From contig JASFOS010000154.1 in NCBI GenBank assembly GCA_050116415.1, positions 1 to 5,152 of the forward strand: a stretch of DNA of 5,152 nucleotides, read 5' to 3'. Source of the stretch: JARRJY01 sp050116415. GTDB taxonomy: Bacteria; Pseudomonadota; Gammaproteobacteria; UBA6429; Thiohalophilaceae. The notes beneath the pieces are model-generated. The model had not been told where the DNA came from. It worked only from the letters and a program-made list of their open reading frames with translations, and searched no databases. Below, piece after piece: positions 1 through 5,152 of the stretch (position 1 is the first letter of the stretch; every line of letters starts with the position of its first letter). Both the position numbers and the translations under genes were made by a program.

Positions 1-544
1 GGCGAATGATACTCTGGATGTCCAGTACCGAGATGGGGTCGACGCCGGCAAACGGTTCATCCAGCAGGATAAAATCCGGCTCGGTAGCCAGGGCGCGGGC
101 GATCTCGACGCGTCGCCGCTCGCCGCCCGACAGGCTCATTCCCAGGTTATTGCGAATATGGGTAATGTGCAATTCTTCCAGCAGTTCATCCAGCTGTTGC
201 TGTTGTTGCGCCGGGGTGAGTGATTTACGGGTCTGCAAAATGGCCAGGATATTCTCACTGACGCTGAGCTTGCGAAAAATCGAGGCCTCCTGGGGCAGGT
301 AGCCGATACCATGCTGGGCACGTTGGTTCATGGGCATATTGGTGATGTCACGGCCATCCAGCATAATGTGGCCCTGGTCGACCGATACCAGGCCCACCAC
401 CATGTAAAAAGACGTGGTTTTGCCGGCGCCATTAGGGCCCAGTAAACCGACAATTTCACCACTGCTGACTTCCAGGCTGACATCTTTGACCACATCACGT
501 CGTTTATAACGTTTGGCCAAATTTTGCGCAGATAATGTCGTCAT
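1..544 (-). CDS. lptB: LptB, LPS export ABC transporter ATPase (partial, C-terminus beyond left edge)
   Basis: Cytoplasmic ATPase that, with LptF and LptG, extracts LPS from the inner membrane and drives it along the LptC-LptA bridge to the outer membrane. I read 181 codons from an ATG at 544 with no stop before the window edge. The family is about 240 residues, so roughly 60, including the H-loop histidine, lie outside. Visible motifs are Walker A GPNGAGKT (residues 36-43), Q-loop glutamine 85 in GYLPQEAS, signature LSGGERRR (138-145), Walker B FILLDEP with catalytic Glu163, and the D-loop GVDP. The start MTTLSAQNLAKRYKRRDVV and the QEASIFRKLSVSENI stretch are typical of LptB rather than of other ABC ATPases. 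The start codon overlaps the lptA stop by 4 bases (ATGA), which implies translational coupling. It is the last visible gene of the kdsC-lptCAB operon. Identification is secure. Confidence 0.96.
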   Translation of the reverse strand, partial: MTTLSAQNLAKRYKRRDVVKDVSLEVSSGEIVGLLGPNGAGKTTSFYMVVGLVSVDQGHIMLDGRDITNMPMNQRAQHGIGYLPQEASIFRKLSVSENILAILQTRKSLTPAQQQQQLDELLEELHITHIRNNLGMSLSGGERRRVEIARALATEPDFILLDEPFAGVDPISVLDIQSIIR

Positions 545-1056
545 GGAGAAGTTGACTCTTTTTGCGGGGTAATCGTGATATTGACACGATCCTTTTTGTT
601 TTTATTGCCATTGGCATTGATCAGTGAGGTACGGCGATTATATTGAATAAATTCACCCGTTATATTCTGGGTGCCCTGGCGGACCTGTGCATCGCCGTAA
701 AGTTTTATGATATCACTGTCTGCCAGGTATTCTATACGTTTTGCCTCCGCGGACACAGGATGCTGTTGCTTTGGTTTCTGGTTGAGATGGGCAGGGTCAC
801 CGATAATGATCATTTTGTCCAGCCGGTTATCTTTCATGTACACCTTGATATCATCAGCCTTGATGAGCAGGCTGCCCTGTGACAACCTGACATGCCCGGT
901 GTAATGACCGACACCTTTCGCATCATCAACCGTCAAGCTATCAGACTCTATATATATAGGCAGTTGTTCGTCACTCGTCGCCAGGCCGGGAAGTATCAAC
1001 AGCCCCAGCATGACCAGCATTGCGGGTAATGTTAAGCCATCATGAACGCGGAGCAT
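541..1056 (-). CDS. lptA: LptA, periplasmic LPS-transport bridge protein
   Basis: Periplasmic OstA-fold protein whose oligomers form the beta-jellyroll bridge carrying LPS from LptC to LptD. The product is 171 residues, close to the family's usual 170-190. A Sec-type signal peptide is visible: a short charged start (MLRVHD), a hydrophobic core at about residues 9-25, and a likely cleavage after GLA near residue 26. The mature part shows the alternating beta-strand pattern of the family, for example YIESDSLTVDD, GVGHYTGHVRLSQGSLLIKADDI and YNRRTSLINANG, and ends in a basic, polar tail. The start at 1056 is favoured by a GAGG ribosome site 8 bases upstream; an internal Met at residue 13 would cut into the signal peptide. 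The start lies 17 bases inside lptC and the stop overlaps the lptB start, so the three genes are probably co-translated. Confidence 0.95.
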   Translation of the reverse strand: MLRVHDGLTLPAMLVMLGLLILPGLATSDEQLPIYIESDSLTVDDAKGVGHYTGHVRLSQGSLLIKADDIKVYMKDNRLDKMIIIGDPAHLNQKPKQQHPVSAEAKRIEYLADSDIIKLYGDAQVRQGTQNITGEFIQYNRRTSLINANGNKNKKDRVNITITPQKESTSP

Positions 1057-1609
1057 AATAAGTGCCTCGTGTCGTGGAAAGGAATTCGATACGTCCTTCT
1101 TTCAAATACAAACGCATACCCACGGCCGTGATCTGATTATTACCACTATCGATCTTTACCGGGGCCTCGGTTTCGGCATAGTCCTGTTTACTGTAAATAT
1201 GTAATTCGGGTGTTGTCAGTTTAATGGCTTCAATATTTTCAGCGCCAGGACGTTGCAGTATGACATTGCCTTCAAGATGAATAATATTGTCCCGTTTTTC
1301 GATAATACCGAGCTCGGCATCGGCTGACCAGTTGGCATGCTGGTTTCTTTTGAGCTGAAAGTTTACTTTTTTTAGTTCGACGATATCCCGATCAGGGAAG
1401 TGTGTCATTCGTTTGGCATTGACAATGTAGTCTGGTTTACCGGAGTGGGTCATCACGGTGCTGGTGGTATTTTCGAGAAAGAAGTCACTGGCCGTGGTTT
1501 GTGGTTTGGCTTTTAGTGACAATGCCTCAAACGTAGGCAAGTAACGCTCACTTAACGCGATGATGGCGAATAATAAAACAAGAATGAAAATGTAATAACG
1601 TCTAGTCAT
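1040..1609 (-). CDS. lptC: LptC, inner-membrane LPS-transport protein
   Basis: Bitopic inner-membrane protein that receives LPS from LptB2FG and passes it to LptA. The product is 189 residues, near the 191 of E. coli. A single N-terminal membrane anchor is visible at about residues 5-21 (YYIFILVLLFAIIALS), followed by a periplasmic OstA-like/YrbK domain with typical segments such as DFFLENTTSTVMTHSG, YIVNAKRMTHFPD and HLEGNVILQRPG. The reading frame stays open upstream to 1792, but residues encoded there are the antisense-frame content of kdsC and show no signal or family similarity. The ATG at 1609 gives the expected length and places the anchor at the N-terminus. No strong ribosome site precedes it. 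The start overlaps the kdsC stop by 8 bases, so translation is probably coupled to kdsC. Confidence 0.93.
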   Translation of the reverse strand: MTRRYYIFILVLLFAIIALSERYLPTFEALSLKAKPQTTASDFFLENTTSTVMTHSGKPDYIVNAKRMTHFPDRDIVELKKVNFQLKRNQHANWSADAELGIIEKRDNIIHLEGNVILQRPGAENIEAIKLTTPELHIYSKQDYAETEAPVKIDSGNNQITAVGMRLYLKEGRIEFLSTTRGTYYAPRS

Positions 1610-2129
1610 AAAGGTATTTGTCAAACTGGGCTTGCAGGGTGTTTTGTGCCTCCATGATGAGTTCACAAACATCACGTGCAGCGCCTCGACCACCCGGATT
1701 GGGTGTTTGCCAATGTGAATGCTGTTTTGCCAATGGATGGGCATCCTGCACCGATATGGCCAGCCCGACGCGGCGCATGGCAGGTAAATCAATCACGTCA
1801 TCACCCACGTAAGCGGTTTCATCGAAGCTAATGCCTACCCGCTTGACCATTTCTTCCAGTGCAGGCAGCTTTTCCAGCCGGCCCTGATAGATATGCTTGA
1901 TATTCATGCTTTCCATGCGGTGCCGTACCACGCGCGAAGTTCTTGCCGTGATGATACCGATCTCGACACCGGTATTTTGCAACAGCTTCATACCGAAGCC
2001 GTCTTTGGAGAAAAATGCCTTGTACTCCTCTCCGTCATCACCGATAAACAGGCTGCCATCCGTCAACACCCCATCAACATCAAAAACGACCAGTTTAATC
2101 TGGGCGGCCCGGGCAAGAATATCTTTCAT
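1602..2129 (-). CDS. kdsC: KdsC, 3-deoxy-D-manno-octulosonate 8-phosphate phosphatase
   Basis: Cytoplasmic HAD-superfamily (C0, capless) phosphatase that hydrolyses Kdo-8-phosphate to Kdo, the third step in making the inner-core sugar of LPS. The product is 175 residues; E. coli KdsC is 188. Motif I is DVDGVLTDG with the two catalytic Asp at residues 17 and 19. Motif II is the GIITAR segment, motif III Lys is in the GRLEKLPA segment, and motif IV is YVGDDVIDLP. The C-terminal part keeps the family signature GGRGAARDVCELIMEAQ. It is the first gene of the minus-strand operon and overlaps lptC by 8 bases. In E. coli kdsD precedes kdsC; here the upstream neighbour is a divergent operon instead. 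Only a weak ribosome site (AGAAG, about 11 bases away) precedes the ATG. Compared with the second KdsC-like protein at 4425, this is the canonical copy. Confidence 0.94.
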   Translation of the reverse strand: MKDILARAAQIKLVVFDVDGVLTDGSLFIGDDGEEYKAFFSKDGFGMKLLQNTGVEIGIITARTSRVVRHRMESMNIKHIYQGRLEKLPALEEMVKRVGISFDETAYVGDDVIDLPAMRRVGLAISVQDAHPLAKQHSHWQTPNPGGRGAARDVCELIMEAQNTLQAQFDKYLYD

Positions 2130-2208
2130 AAAATCAACATCTTCTGTGGTTTAAAAATGTATTGTTGATGAAAAATGAATGATAATGGAAGTCTTCTGCA
2201 AAAAACAG

Positions 2209-2221
2209 GCGTAATATACGC
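2209..2221. repeat. Inverted repeat GCGTA-ATA-TACGC in the divergent region
   Basis: A perfect 5-base inverted repeat with a 3-base AT centre (GCGTAATATACGC) lies between the two divergent operons. Size and position would suit a small operator, but a 13-base palindrome can occur by chance. I do not recognise it as the site of a known regulator. Confidence 0.4.
2213..2218 (-). promoter_or_regulatory. Possible -10 element for kdsC-lptCAB
   Basis: On the minus strand the hexamer TATATT matches the sigma-70 -10 consensus at five of six bases and lies about 84 bases upstream of the kdsC start. No convincing -35 hexamer is found at 16-18 bases, so this is a candidate only. It lies inside the GCGTA/TACGC inverted repeat, which would let a bound regulator block the promoter. 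Confidence 0.3.
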
Positions 2222-2267
2222 TTACTAATGTGAAATAGCGCCGTTTCCGCCGGTTTCAGGCAGGCAG

Positions 2268-2301
2268 CTGCTTGACAGCAGAGGCTGGCAAAGGGTAGTT
2301 T
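2268..2301 (+). promoter_or_regulatory. Possible sigma-70 promoter for the plus-strand operon, with overlapping inverted repeat
   Basis: TTGACA at 2272-2277 is a perfect -35 hexamer. The best -10 candidate at 18 bases is TAGTTT (2296-2301), which matches only three of six bases, so the promoter would be weak or activator-dependent. The -35 is embedded in a perfect 5-base inverted repeat with a 4-base centre, CTGCT-TGAC-AGCAG (2268-2281), a plausible place for a regulator to bind. A transcript from here would have a leader of about 90 bases before the ATG at 2399. Confidence 0.3.
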
Positions 2302-2398
2302 GCTGAGCAAATATTCCGGCTGGTGGGGTAAAGTAGCGCGACCGGCTTTTTGGCGTACCAACAGCGGTATTAATTTCAGGCTTGTCTGTAATCCCTAT

Positions 2399-3406
2399 AT
2401 GAAAATTTCAGCATCCGTTTATTCCAGTAAACAAGATTCTTTGCAGGAAATTATCCGCGATCTTGATGCCCATCATGCCGATTTGTTTCATATCGATTGC
2501 AATGACAACCCGGCCGTTTTCGAAGATATCGCCCGCATCAGGGAATTAAGCCATACCCCGATTGACCTGCATATCATCAGTCCCAGGCCGAGCCGGTATT
2601 TCTCCGATATCGCCGCACAAAATGTGGATTACGTCACCTTCCAGTATGAGAACCTGGAAGAAAAACTGGATATCCCTGACAGCGTCACATCCCGTTTGGG
2701 GCTGGCGATTACCTCGGAAACCGATATCTCGGTATTTGATCAATACAGTGAAAAGTTTGATTTCATCCTGCTCATGGCGACCACACCGGGTAAGAGTGGT
2801 GGTGAATTTAACAAGCAAACCTTCAAGAAAATTCGTGAATTTCGTCAGCGTTATCCCAACAAGCGGATTCATGTCGATGGTGGTGTCAATGCCGAGATCT
2901 CATTTATCCTGAGAAACATGGGAGTCTATGCCTCGGTTTCCGGTTCTTACCTGATGGCGAGTGAATCAATGGGTGCAGCCATGCTGGGCTTGCGTAAAGA
3001 TGAGGTCGCCTCTCACTTCCAGGTCAAGGATTTTATGCGCAGTGTCGATGAGATCCCTGTATTAAAGCCAGGCGAGCGAAGTGTAGCCAGTGTTTTGCAA
3101 TCCATCGAAGATCATAAGCTGGGTTTTACCATCCTGGTTGATGAAAATGGTAAACTTGATGGGTTGATCACCAATGCCGATGTGCGTAAGGGCATGCTCA
3201 AACACATTGATAACCTTAATGATATTAGTGTGGAAGATATGACCAACCGCGATCCGGTCAGAGCCAACGAAAATTTCAGTGTCATGGAATTATTACAGTT
3301 TATTAAACAACAGAGTTTTCCTATCTCCTATTTGCCGGTAGTGGATGATGCAAACACGGTAACGGGTGCGGTAACTTTCTTTAACCTGATAAAAGGCGAG
3401 TTATGA
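2399..3406 (+). CDS. Ribulose-phosphate 3-epimerase-like TIM barrel fused to a CBS-domain pair
   Basis: The product is 335 residues. Residues 1-205 are a ribulose-phosphate 3-epimerase (RPE) type barrel, and about 212-335 form two CBS domains. Residues matching the RPE metal and acid-base set are present: His31 and Asp33 in HIDCNDN, His58 in DLHII, and Asp160 in HVDGGV, plus the glycine-rich phosphate-binding segments TTPGKSGGEF (128-137) and SGSYLM (181-186). Catalysis is therefore plausible, although the usual HxDxMDG reads HIDCNDN. The CBS half resembles the C-terminus of KdsD, arabinose-5-phosphate isomerase: compare FMRSVDEIPVL, KLGFTILVDENGKLDG followed by LITNADVRKGM, EDMTNRDPV and LPVVDD. 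KdsD carries a SIS domain in front of such a CBS pair; here an epimerase takes its place. Ordinary RPE is about 220 residues without CBS. I chose the ATG at 2399 because the barrel's first strand (MKISASVYS) begins there; a TTG at 2300 would add 33 unrelated residues. The ribosome site is weak. The stop overlaps the next start by 4 bases. The likely substrate is a ketose phosphate; a nucleotide or nucleotide-sugar ligand for the CBS pair is inferred. Confidence 0.85.
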   Translation: MKISASVYSSKQDSLQEIIRDLDAHHADLFHIDCNDNPAVFEDIARIRELSHTPIDLHIISPRPSRYFSDIAAQNVDYVTFQYENLEEKLDIPDSVTSRLGLAITSETDISVFDQYSEKFDFILLMATTPGKSGGEFNKQTFKKIREFRQRYPNKRIHVDGGVNAEISFILRNMGVYASVSGSYLMASESMGAAMLGLRKDEVASHFQVKDFMRSVDEIPVLKPGERSVASVLQSIEDHKLGFTILVDENGKLDGLITNADVRKGMLKHIDNLNDISVEDMTNRDPVRANENFSVMELLQFIKQQSFPISYLPVVDDANTVTGAVTFFNLIKGEL

Positions 3407-4401
3407 TTATTCATTTGAAAAACAGTGTTGCTGATGCTGATCTTCCAAAGATTTGTGAAGACTTGAAAGCCTTTCACATTAAAAAGCCGGATTACCATGT
3501 GCTGGTCACGCCATCAGCGATGCAGGAAGTCCCTGCACAATATGAATCACTGGTTGAAGCAAGCTGGGTGTTCCCAAATGATATGCAGTTATCCAGCGCG
3601 GATTACTTTAGCACCACGCGTGAAATCAATATAAACGATACAAAGATTGGCGGCACCACCAATAACACCATGGTGATCGGTGGCCCCTGTTCGGTAGAAT
3701 CTGAGGAACAGATCACCCAGTCGGCCGAGTTAATGAAAGAACTGGGTATTTCAACGTTACGTGCCGGTTGTTATAAGCCACGTACTTCACCCTATACCTT
3801 CCAGGGTATGGGTATTGAAGGCCTGAAACTGCTCGACAAGATGCGCAGCAAGTATGACCTGAATATCATTACCGAGGTACGTGATACCACGCATGTGGAT
3901 GAAGTGATTGAATATGCTGACATCGTGCAGATTGGTGCCAAGGCCATGTATGACCAGGGTATCCTGCGTCGTTGTGGCCAGGCGAGAAAACCGATTTTAT
4001 TAAAACGGGGTTTTGGCACTAACCTGCAGGAATTTGTTCAAGCCGCCGAATTTATCCTCTCCGGGGGTAACGACGAAGTGATTCTCTGTGAACGCGGTAT
4101 CCGCACCTTTGAAACCAAGACACGTTTCACGCTGGATCTCTGCGGGGTCGCTTACCTGAAAGAATACACCAACCTGCCTATCATCCTCGACCCCAGCCAC
4201 GCTATGGGTTATCGCTACGGTGTCCCGGACCTGGCGCGCGCCTGTACCGCGATGGGGGTTGATGGTTTGCTCATCGAAGTACACCCGGATCCATCGGTGG
4301 CCAAATCCGATGCAGCCCAGCAACTGGATCATGATACGTTCCGTGGGTTGTTGGGCACCTTGCGTCCGATTGCCTCAGCGATTGGTCGCACCATTATCTA
4401 G
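3403..4401 (+). CDS. DAHP synthase-like (type I beta) PEP-dependent 3-deoxy-ulosonate-phosphate synthase
   Basis: Aldolase-type enzyme expected to condense PEP with an aldose phosphate to give a 3-deoxy-2-ulosonate phosphate. The product is 332 residues, matching Thermotoga-type DAHP synthase (338): a divergent ferredoxin-like N-terminal domain (about 1-75) and then the barrel. Metal ligands of the family are present: Cys96 in GPCSVE, His266 in DPSH, Glu292 in IEVHPDP and Asp309 in QQLDHD. KPRTSP (125-130) is the DAHP-synthase form of the acceptor-phosphate motif; Kdo-8-phosphate synthases have KANRSS. Arg120, Lys201 in KRGF, and ERGIRTFE also match. It departs from the family at QIGAKAMYD (176-184), where QIGARNxQN is usual, and at PSHAMGYRYG (264-273), where GGRRD or TGRRD follows PSH in most members. 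Translation is coupled to the preceding gene (ATGA overlap), with a good AAGG site 6 bases before the ATG. A role in the shikimate pathway is possible, but the epimerase and phosphatase partners argue for sugar-acid synthesis. The family is certain; the acceptor is unknown. Confidence 0.88.
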   Translation: MIIHLKNSVADADLPKICEDLKAFHIKKPDYHVLVTPSAMQEVPAQYESLVEASWVFPNDMQLSSADYFSTTREININDTKIGGTTNNTMVIGGPCSVESEEQITQSAELMKELGISTLRAGCYKPRTSPYTFQGMGIEGLKLLDKMRSKYDLNIITEVRDTTHVDEVIEYADIVQIGAKAMYDQGILRRCGQARKPILLKRGFGTNLQEFVQAAEFILSGGNDEVILCERGIRTFETKTRFTLDLCGVAYLKEYTNLPIILDPSHAMGYRYGVPDLARACTAMGVDGLLIEVHPDPSVAKSDAAQQLDHDTFRGLLGTLRPIASAIGRTII

Positions 4402-4424
4402 ACCAGGCAGACACGGGCAAGCAA

Positions 4425-4907
4425 ATGACGGTAAAAAAGGAAATCAAGTTCCTGGCACTGGATGTAGATGGCGTGTTGACTGATGGCGGCATGTATTACA
4501 CGGAAAGCGGCGAAGAGTTCAAACGCTTCGATACCAAGGATGGGCGCGGCATAATCGAATTGCAAAAGCACGGTGTGCCGGTGGGGCTGGTCAGTTCCGG
4601 TTTCAAAACCAATATTATCAAGGGGCGTGCCAAGACCCTGAATATCGAAAGATACTATGTGGGTACCGAGCCCAAGCTGGGGATTCTCGAACAATGGTGC
4701 CAGGAACTGGCTATCAGTATGGACGAGGTGGCCTACATCGGTGACGATATCAACGACCGTGACATTATCAGGCGGGTCGGTTTCAGTGGCTGTCCCGCTG
4801 ATGCCATGAACTCGATCAAGGATATTGTCGATGTAGTGTTAACCCGTAATGGTGGGTACGGTTGTATCCGCGAGTTTATCGAGGAGCATCTCGGTTACCG
4901 GCTCTAG
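4425..4907 (+). CDS. KdsC-like HAD phosphatase, diverged paralogue
   Basis: A 160-residue capless HAD phosphatase of the KdsC/NeuA-C-terminal family, expected to remove phosphate from the product of the preceding synthase. Motif I is DVDGVLTDG with Asp13 and Asp15; motif III Lys is Lys84 in GTEPKLG; motif IV is YIGDDINDRD (104-113). The C-terminal GGYGCIREFIEEHL parallels the GGxGAxRE tail of KdsC. Motif II differs: canonical KdsC has IITxR with an Arg, whereas here it reads LVSSGFK (55-61). Several further blocks match the kdsC product at 1602 (GEExK, KDGxG, RVGxS/A), so the two are paralogues of moderate similarity within 2.3 kb of each other. The ATG at 4425 starts 23 bases after the synthase stop, with a modest GGG ribosome site 7 bases upstream, so it is probably on the same transcript. 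No CMP-sugar synthetase (KdsB-like) follows. The substrate is inferred from context, not proven. Confidence 0.87.
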   Translation: MTVKKEIKFLALDVDGVLTDGGMYYTESGEEFKRFDTKDGRGIIELQKHGVPVGLVSSGFKTNIIKGRAKTLNIERYYVGTEPKLGILEQWCQELAISMDEVAYIGDDINDRDIIRRVGFSGCPADAMNSIKDIVDVVLTRNGGYGCIREFIEEHLGYRL

Positions 4908-4923
4908 CCAGCAGCTAGCTGGC
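4907..4923. terminator. Hairpin between convergent genes, possible weak terminator
   Basis: GCCAGC (4907-4912) and GCTGGC (4918-4923) form a perfect 6-base stem around the 5-base loop AGCTA, exactly where the plus-strand operon ends and the HMA gene ends on the other strand. Neither side has a run of T, so it is not a classical intrinsic terminator. It may instead stabilise 3' ends or just be a chance palindrome. The two stop codons are only 7 bases apart. Confidence 0.3.
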
Positions 4924-5115
4924 CGGGTAGCCCAGTTCCGCCAGTTTGGCTTCGATGACGGCCCTGTCCAGGGCGCTGCCTTCAACGCTAACCTTGTTAC
5001 TGGGAATGTCTACGCTGACCTTGCTGACACCTTGCAGGCCGCTTAAGCCAGATTCAACATTACTTACACAGCCACCACATTTGATGTTACTCGCCTGGAT
5101 CTCGATTTTTTCCAT
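4915..5115 (-). CDS. Heavy-metal-associated (HMA) domain protein, CopZ-like metallochaperone
   Basis: A 66-residue cytoplasmic single-domain protein with the ferredoxin-like HMA fold. The metal-binding loop is IKCGGCVSNV with Cys13 and Cys16 (CxxC), followed by the helix VESGLSGLQGV, the strands VSKVSVDIPSNKVSVEG, and the C-terminal helix ending in LAELGYPAS. The family binds Cu(I) or other soft metal ions and hands them to P-type ATPases. The usual GMTC before the first Cys reads NIKC, and CGGC is a common variant, so the metal is uncertain. The start is supported by an AAGGA site 8 bases before the ATG. Only 37 bases upstream are in view. A stop codon in one minus-strand frame there (5127-5129) could be the end of a preceding gene, for example a transporter, but this cannot be judged. 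It has no evident link to the sugar-acid operon, with which it is convergent. Confidence 0.88.
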   Translation of the reverse strand: MEKIEIQASNIKCGGCVSNVESGLSGLQGVSKVSVDIPSNKVSVEGSALDRAVIEAKLAELGYPAS

Positions 5116-5152
5116 GATGATATTCCTTAATGTTGTGCGGTTGCTGAAAAAT

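Larger units (their letters stand above)
2130..2398. promoter_or_regulatory. Divergent intergenic region between the kdsC-lpt operon and the epimerase-aldolase-phosphatase operon
   Basis: These 269 bases separate two divergently transcribed operons, so they should hold both promoters and any shared control site. No supported gene lies here; the small open frame at 2134-2361 on the minus strand has no recognisable content. Seen in it are an AT-rich stretch next to kdsC (about 2130-2220), a perfect -35-like TTGACA on the plus strand at 2272, a TATATT on the minus strand at 2213-2218, and two short inverted repeats listed separately. Promoter function is inferred from the layout and is not proven by the motifs. 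Confidence 0.6.

Noticed and set aside
187..215. CAG/TTG-rich stretch that looks like a short microsatellite
   Set aside because: It encodes a run of glutamines (PAQQQQQLDELL) in the helical part of LptB, a region often rich in Gln and Glu; ordinary coding sequence.
1610..1792. Upstream extension of lptC to 1792 in the same frame
   Set aside because: It would lie entirely inside kdsC and put about 60 residues before the membrane anchor; the ATG at 1609 gives the usual LptC length.
2134..2361. A 75-residue open frame on the minus strand in the divergent region
   Set aside because: It has no recognisable motif or ribosome site and its composition is what non-coding DNA would give; it would also cover both promoter regions.
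2300..2398. N-terminal extension of the epimerase-CBS protein from a TTG at 2300, preceded by AAGGG
   Set aside because: The 33 added residues resemble nothing in the family, the barrel's first strand begins exactly at the ATG at 2399, and the Shine-Dalgarno spacing at 2300 is short (4 bases). The weak ribosome site at 2399 leaves a small doubt.
3403..4401. Calling the synthase KdsA (Kdo-8-phosphate synthase)
   Set aside because: It has KPRTSP and not KANRSS, carries the extra N-terminal domain of type I beta DAHP synthases, and shows the IEVHPDP and ERGIRTFE segments of that group.
1..5152. CRISPR arrays, tRNA or rRNA genes, insertion sequences
   Set aside because: I saw no regularly spaced repeats, tRNA-like cloverleaf, rRNA segment, transposase or terminal inverted repeats; almost all of the window is coding.

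Overview
The window reads as part of a gammaproteobacterial chromosome, moderate in GC. The main reason is the gene order kdsC-lptC-lptA-lptB, the arrangement found in the LPS-export locus of Gammaproteobacteria, with short overlaps between the genes. The organism should therefore be a Gram-negative that makes a Kdo-containing outer-membrane lipopolysaccharide. I cannot name a genus.

Layout: 1-2129 on the minus strand is kdsC, lptC, lptA and the first three quarters of lptB, which runs off the left edge. It covers the last step of Kdo release and most of the machine that carries LPS across the periplasm. 2130-2398 is a divergent intergenic region with weak promoter-like elements and two small inverted repeats. 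2399-4907 on the plus strand is a tight three-gene operon: a ribulose-phosphate 3-epimerase-type TIM barrel fused to a pair of CBS domains, a DAHP-synthase-like (type I beta) PEP-dependent aldolase, and a second KdsC-like HAD phosphatase. 4915-5115 on the minus strand is a small heavy-metal-binding (HMA/CopZ-like) protein, convergent with the operon.

The plus-strand operon is the most interesting part. It has the same logic as the Kdo pathway: KdsD (sugar-phosphate isomerase with two CBS domains), then KdsA (PEP condensation), then KdsC (phosphatase). Each step, however, is filled by a different or diverged protein. The SIS isomerase domain of KdsD is replaced by a ribulose-phosphate epimerase fold while a KdsD-like CBS tail is kept. 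KdsA is replaced by a DAHP-synthase-type enzyme with changes at an otherwise conserved PEP-site motif. The phosphatase is a KdsC paralogue with an altered motif II. kdsD itself, which normally precedes kdsC, is absent here. My inference is a parallel pathway that makes a 3-deoxy-2-ulosonic acid (C7 or C8), perhaps for a surface glycan, placed back to back with the LPS genes. The families are seen in the sequence; the product and its use are not.
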